Shown: positions 6,637 to 6,866 of the stretch, piece after piece | How positions within the stretch are numbered: the stretch's first letter is position 1 | How the letters are laid out: every line of letters begins with the position of its first letter | DNA from: CAZXCK01 sp964639225 | Lineage (GTDB): Bacteria > Chloroflexota > Anaerolineae > Aggregatilineales > Phototrophicaceae | Reading direction: 5' to 3' | Assembly: GCA_964639225.1 (NCBI GenBank) | Contig: CAZXCK010000177.1 | Location: forward strand, 1 to 6,866 | Length of the DNA: 6,866 bases | Notes under the pieces: generated by a model | Seen by the model: only the letters and a program-made list of their open reading frames with translations | The model's database searches: none | Told to the model about the DNA's origin: nothing | Translations under genes and position numbers: made by a program

Positions 6637-6647
6637 CTTTCCTCTCA
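6601..6647 (-). promoter_or_regulatory. Competing helices next to the ribosome binding site of the small gene
   Basis: In the minus-strand transcript, UGAGAGG (6647-6641) is the exact complement of CCUCUCA (6614-6608). GUGGUAU (6623-6617) is the exact complement of AUACCAC (6607-6601), and this second hairpin holds CCUCUCA in its loop. CCUCUC can also pair with the Shine-Dalgarno GGGAGG (6597-6592) over 6 bp including one G-U, with an 11-nt loop. These options are mutually exclusive as full helices, the layout of a sequestrator and anti-sequestrator. It is seen only as complementarity. Confidence 0.4.
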
Positions 6648-6661
6648 GGCCGGATGGAAGC

Positions 6662-6681
6662 ACCTTGACGGGGTGTCAGGT
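6662..6681 (-). other. Leader hairpin
   Basis: ACCTTGAC (6662-6669) pairs with GTCAGGT (6675-6681) around a 5-nt loop, giving 7 bp with a single bulged base. It lies in the middle of the predicted leader RNA of the small gene. A second, looser stem pairs GACAGGT (6687-6693) with ACCTGTC (6711-6717) over a 17-nt loop nearer the 5' end. Confidence 0.4.
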
Positions 6682-6740
6682 TGCTGGACAGGTCACCGAG
6701 CCGGATCTCTACCTGTCACTCTTGATGCTGATGCCAGTGT

Positions 6741-6770
6741 AGCATAGGTTCGACGCGAATGAAAAGTCAA
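6741..6770 (-). promoter_or_regulatory. Predicted promoter of the small gene
   Basis: On the minus strand TTGACT (6770-6765; five of six -35 positions) is separated by 18 bases from TATGCT (6746-6741; four of six -10 positions). Transcription would start near 6734 and leave a leader of about 150 nt before the ATG at 6584. The bases upstream of the -35 are AT-rich. Confidence 0.5.
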
Positions 6771-6812
6771 TTTCAGCAAATACTCAGATTCAACAAATCG
6801 GTGAAAAGTAGC

Positions 6813-6841
6813 TTCCCATCTGGCAAACTCTGCGCTATACT
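6813..6841 (+). promoter_or_regulatory. Possible plus-strand promoter pointing out of the window
   Basis: TTCCCA (6813-6818; four of six -35 positions), a 17-base spacer and TATACT (6836-6841; five of six -10 positions) form a sigma70-like promoter that would start near 6848 and serve a divergent gene beyond the window. The 7-mer TACTGAC occurs at 6838-6844 and 6848-6854, exactly 10 bp apart, overlapping the -10 box and the start. Confidence 0.3.
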
Positions 6842-6866
6842 GACATTTACTGACCCTTAATCAGCC

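Larger units (their letters stand above)
6585..6866. other. 282-base intergenic region
   Basis: I see no gene here on either strand apart from the doubtful short leader frame. The part nearest the small gene (6585-6734) is a repeat-rich leader, and 6741-6841 holds the two predicted promoters in AT-rich sequence. The arrangement looks like a divergent regulatory region whose plus-strand gene lies outside the window. Confidence 0.5.

Noticed and set aside
1..6866. CRISPR arrays, tRNA or rRNA genes, insertion sequences, toxin-antitoxin or defence genes
   Set aside because: I looked for regularly spaced repeats, tRNA-like cloverleaf arms, transposase motifs and terminal inverted repeats and found none.

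Overview
The window reads as one carbohydrate-use locus, with every convincing gene on the minus strand. Read in the direction of transcription (high to low coordinates), it holds a small unrecognised gene (6584-6216), a LacI-family repressor (6047-5007), two CUT1-type sugar ABC permeases (4926-3994 and 3944-2994), an extracytoplasmic sugar-binding protein (2899-1571) and a family 4 glycoside hydrolase with the alpha-galactosidase signature CHSV (1449-46). No ABC ATPase is encoded here, so it is probably supplied elsewhere, either by a gene beyond position 1 or by a shared MsmX/MalK-type subunit. The base composition, the style of the binding protein and the repressor-permease-permease-binding protein-hydrolase order resemble heterotrophic Chloroflexota (Anaerolineae-like). 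This is an impression from composition and protein style, not a proven placement.

Region by region: 6585-6866 is a 282-base non-coding region, AT-rich at its far end. It has a good minus-strand promoter (-35 at 6765-6770, -10 at 6741-6746) and an apparent leader of about 150 nt. That leader is full of inverted repeats and ends in a strong ribosome binding site for the small gene. It may also carry a 28-codon upstream reading frame. A possible plus-strand promoter at 6813-6841 points out of the window. The small gene ends 8 bases before an 11-bp GC-rich hairpin (6177-6208). A second minus-strand promoter follows (-35 at 6115-6120, -10 at 6092-6097), overlapped by an 8+8 inverted repeat and followed by a CpG-centred 12-base near-palindrome. 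Both repeats are plausible operators for the repressor gene directly downstream. The four transport and hydrolase genes follow with gaps of 80, 49, 94 and 121 bases. The last gap contains an 11-bp hairpin without a U-tract, probably a 3'-end stabiliser or partial terminator after the binding-protein gene.

Working model: the binding protein captures an oligosaccharide, probably an alpha-galactoside such as melibiose or raffinose-type sugars. The two permeases plus an unlinked ATPase import it unphosphorylated, and the cytosolic NAD+/metal-dependent GH4 enzyme cleaves it. The LacI-type protein represses its own promoter and thereby the whole cluster until the sugar or a derivative binds.

The transport operon is a conventional architecture and I do not claim it is novel. 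The least explained part is the structured leader of the small orphan gene, where one segment (6609-6614) can pair either with an upstream helper sequence or with the Shine-Dalgarno sequence. This is only a candidate: the individual complementarities are 6-7 bp and could partly be chance.
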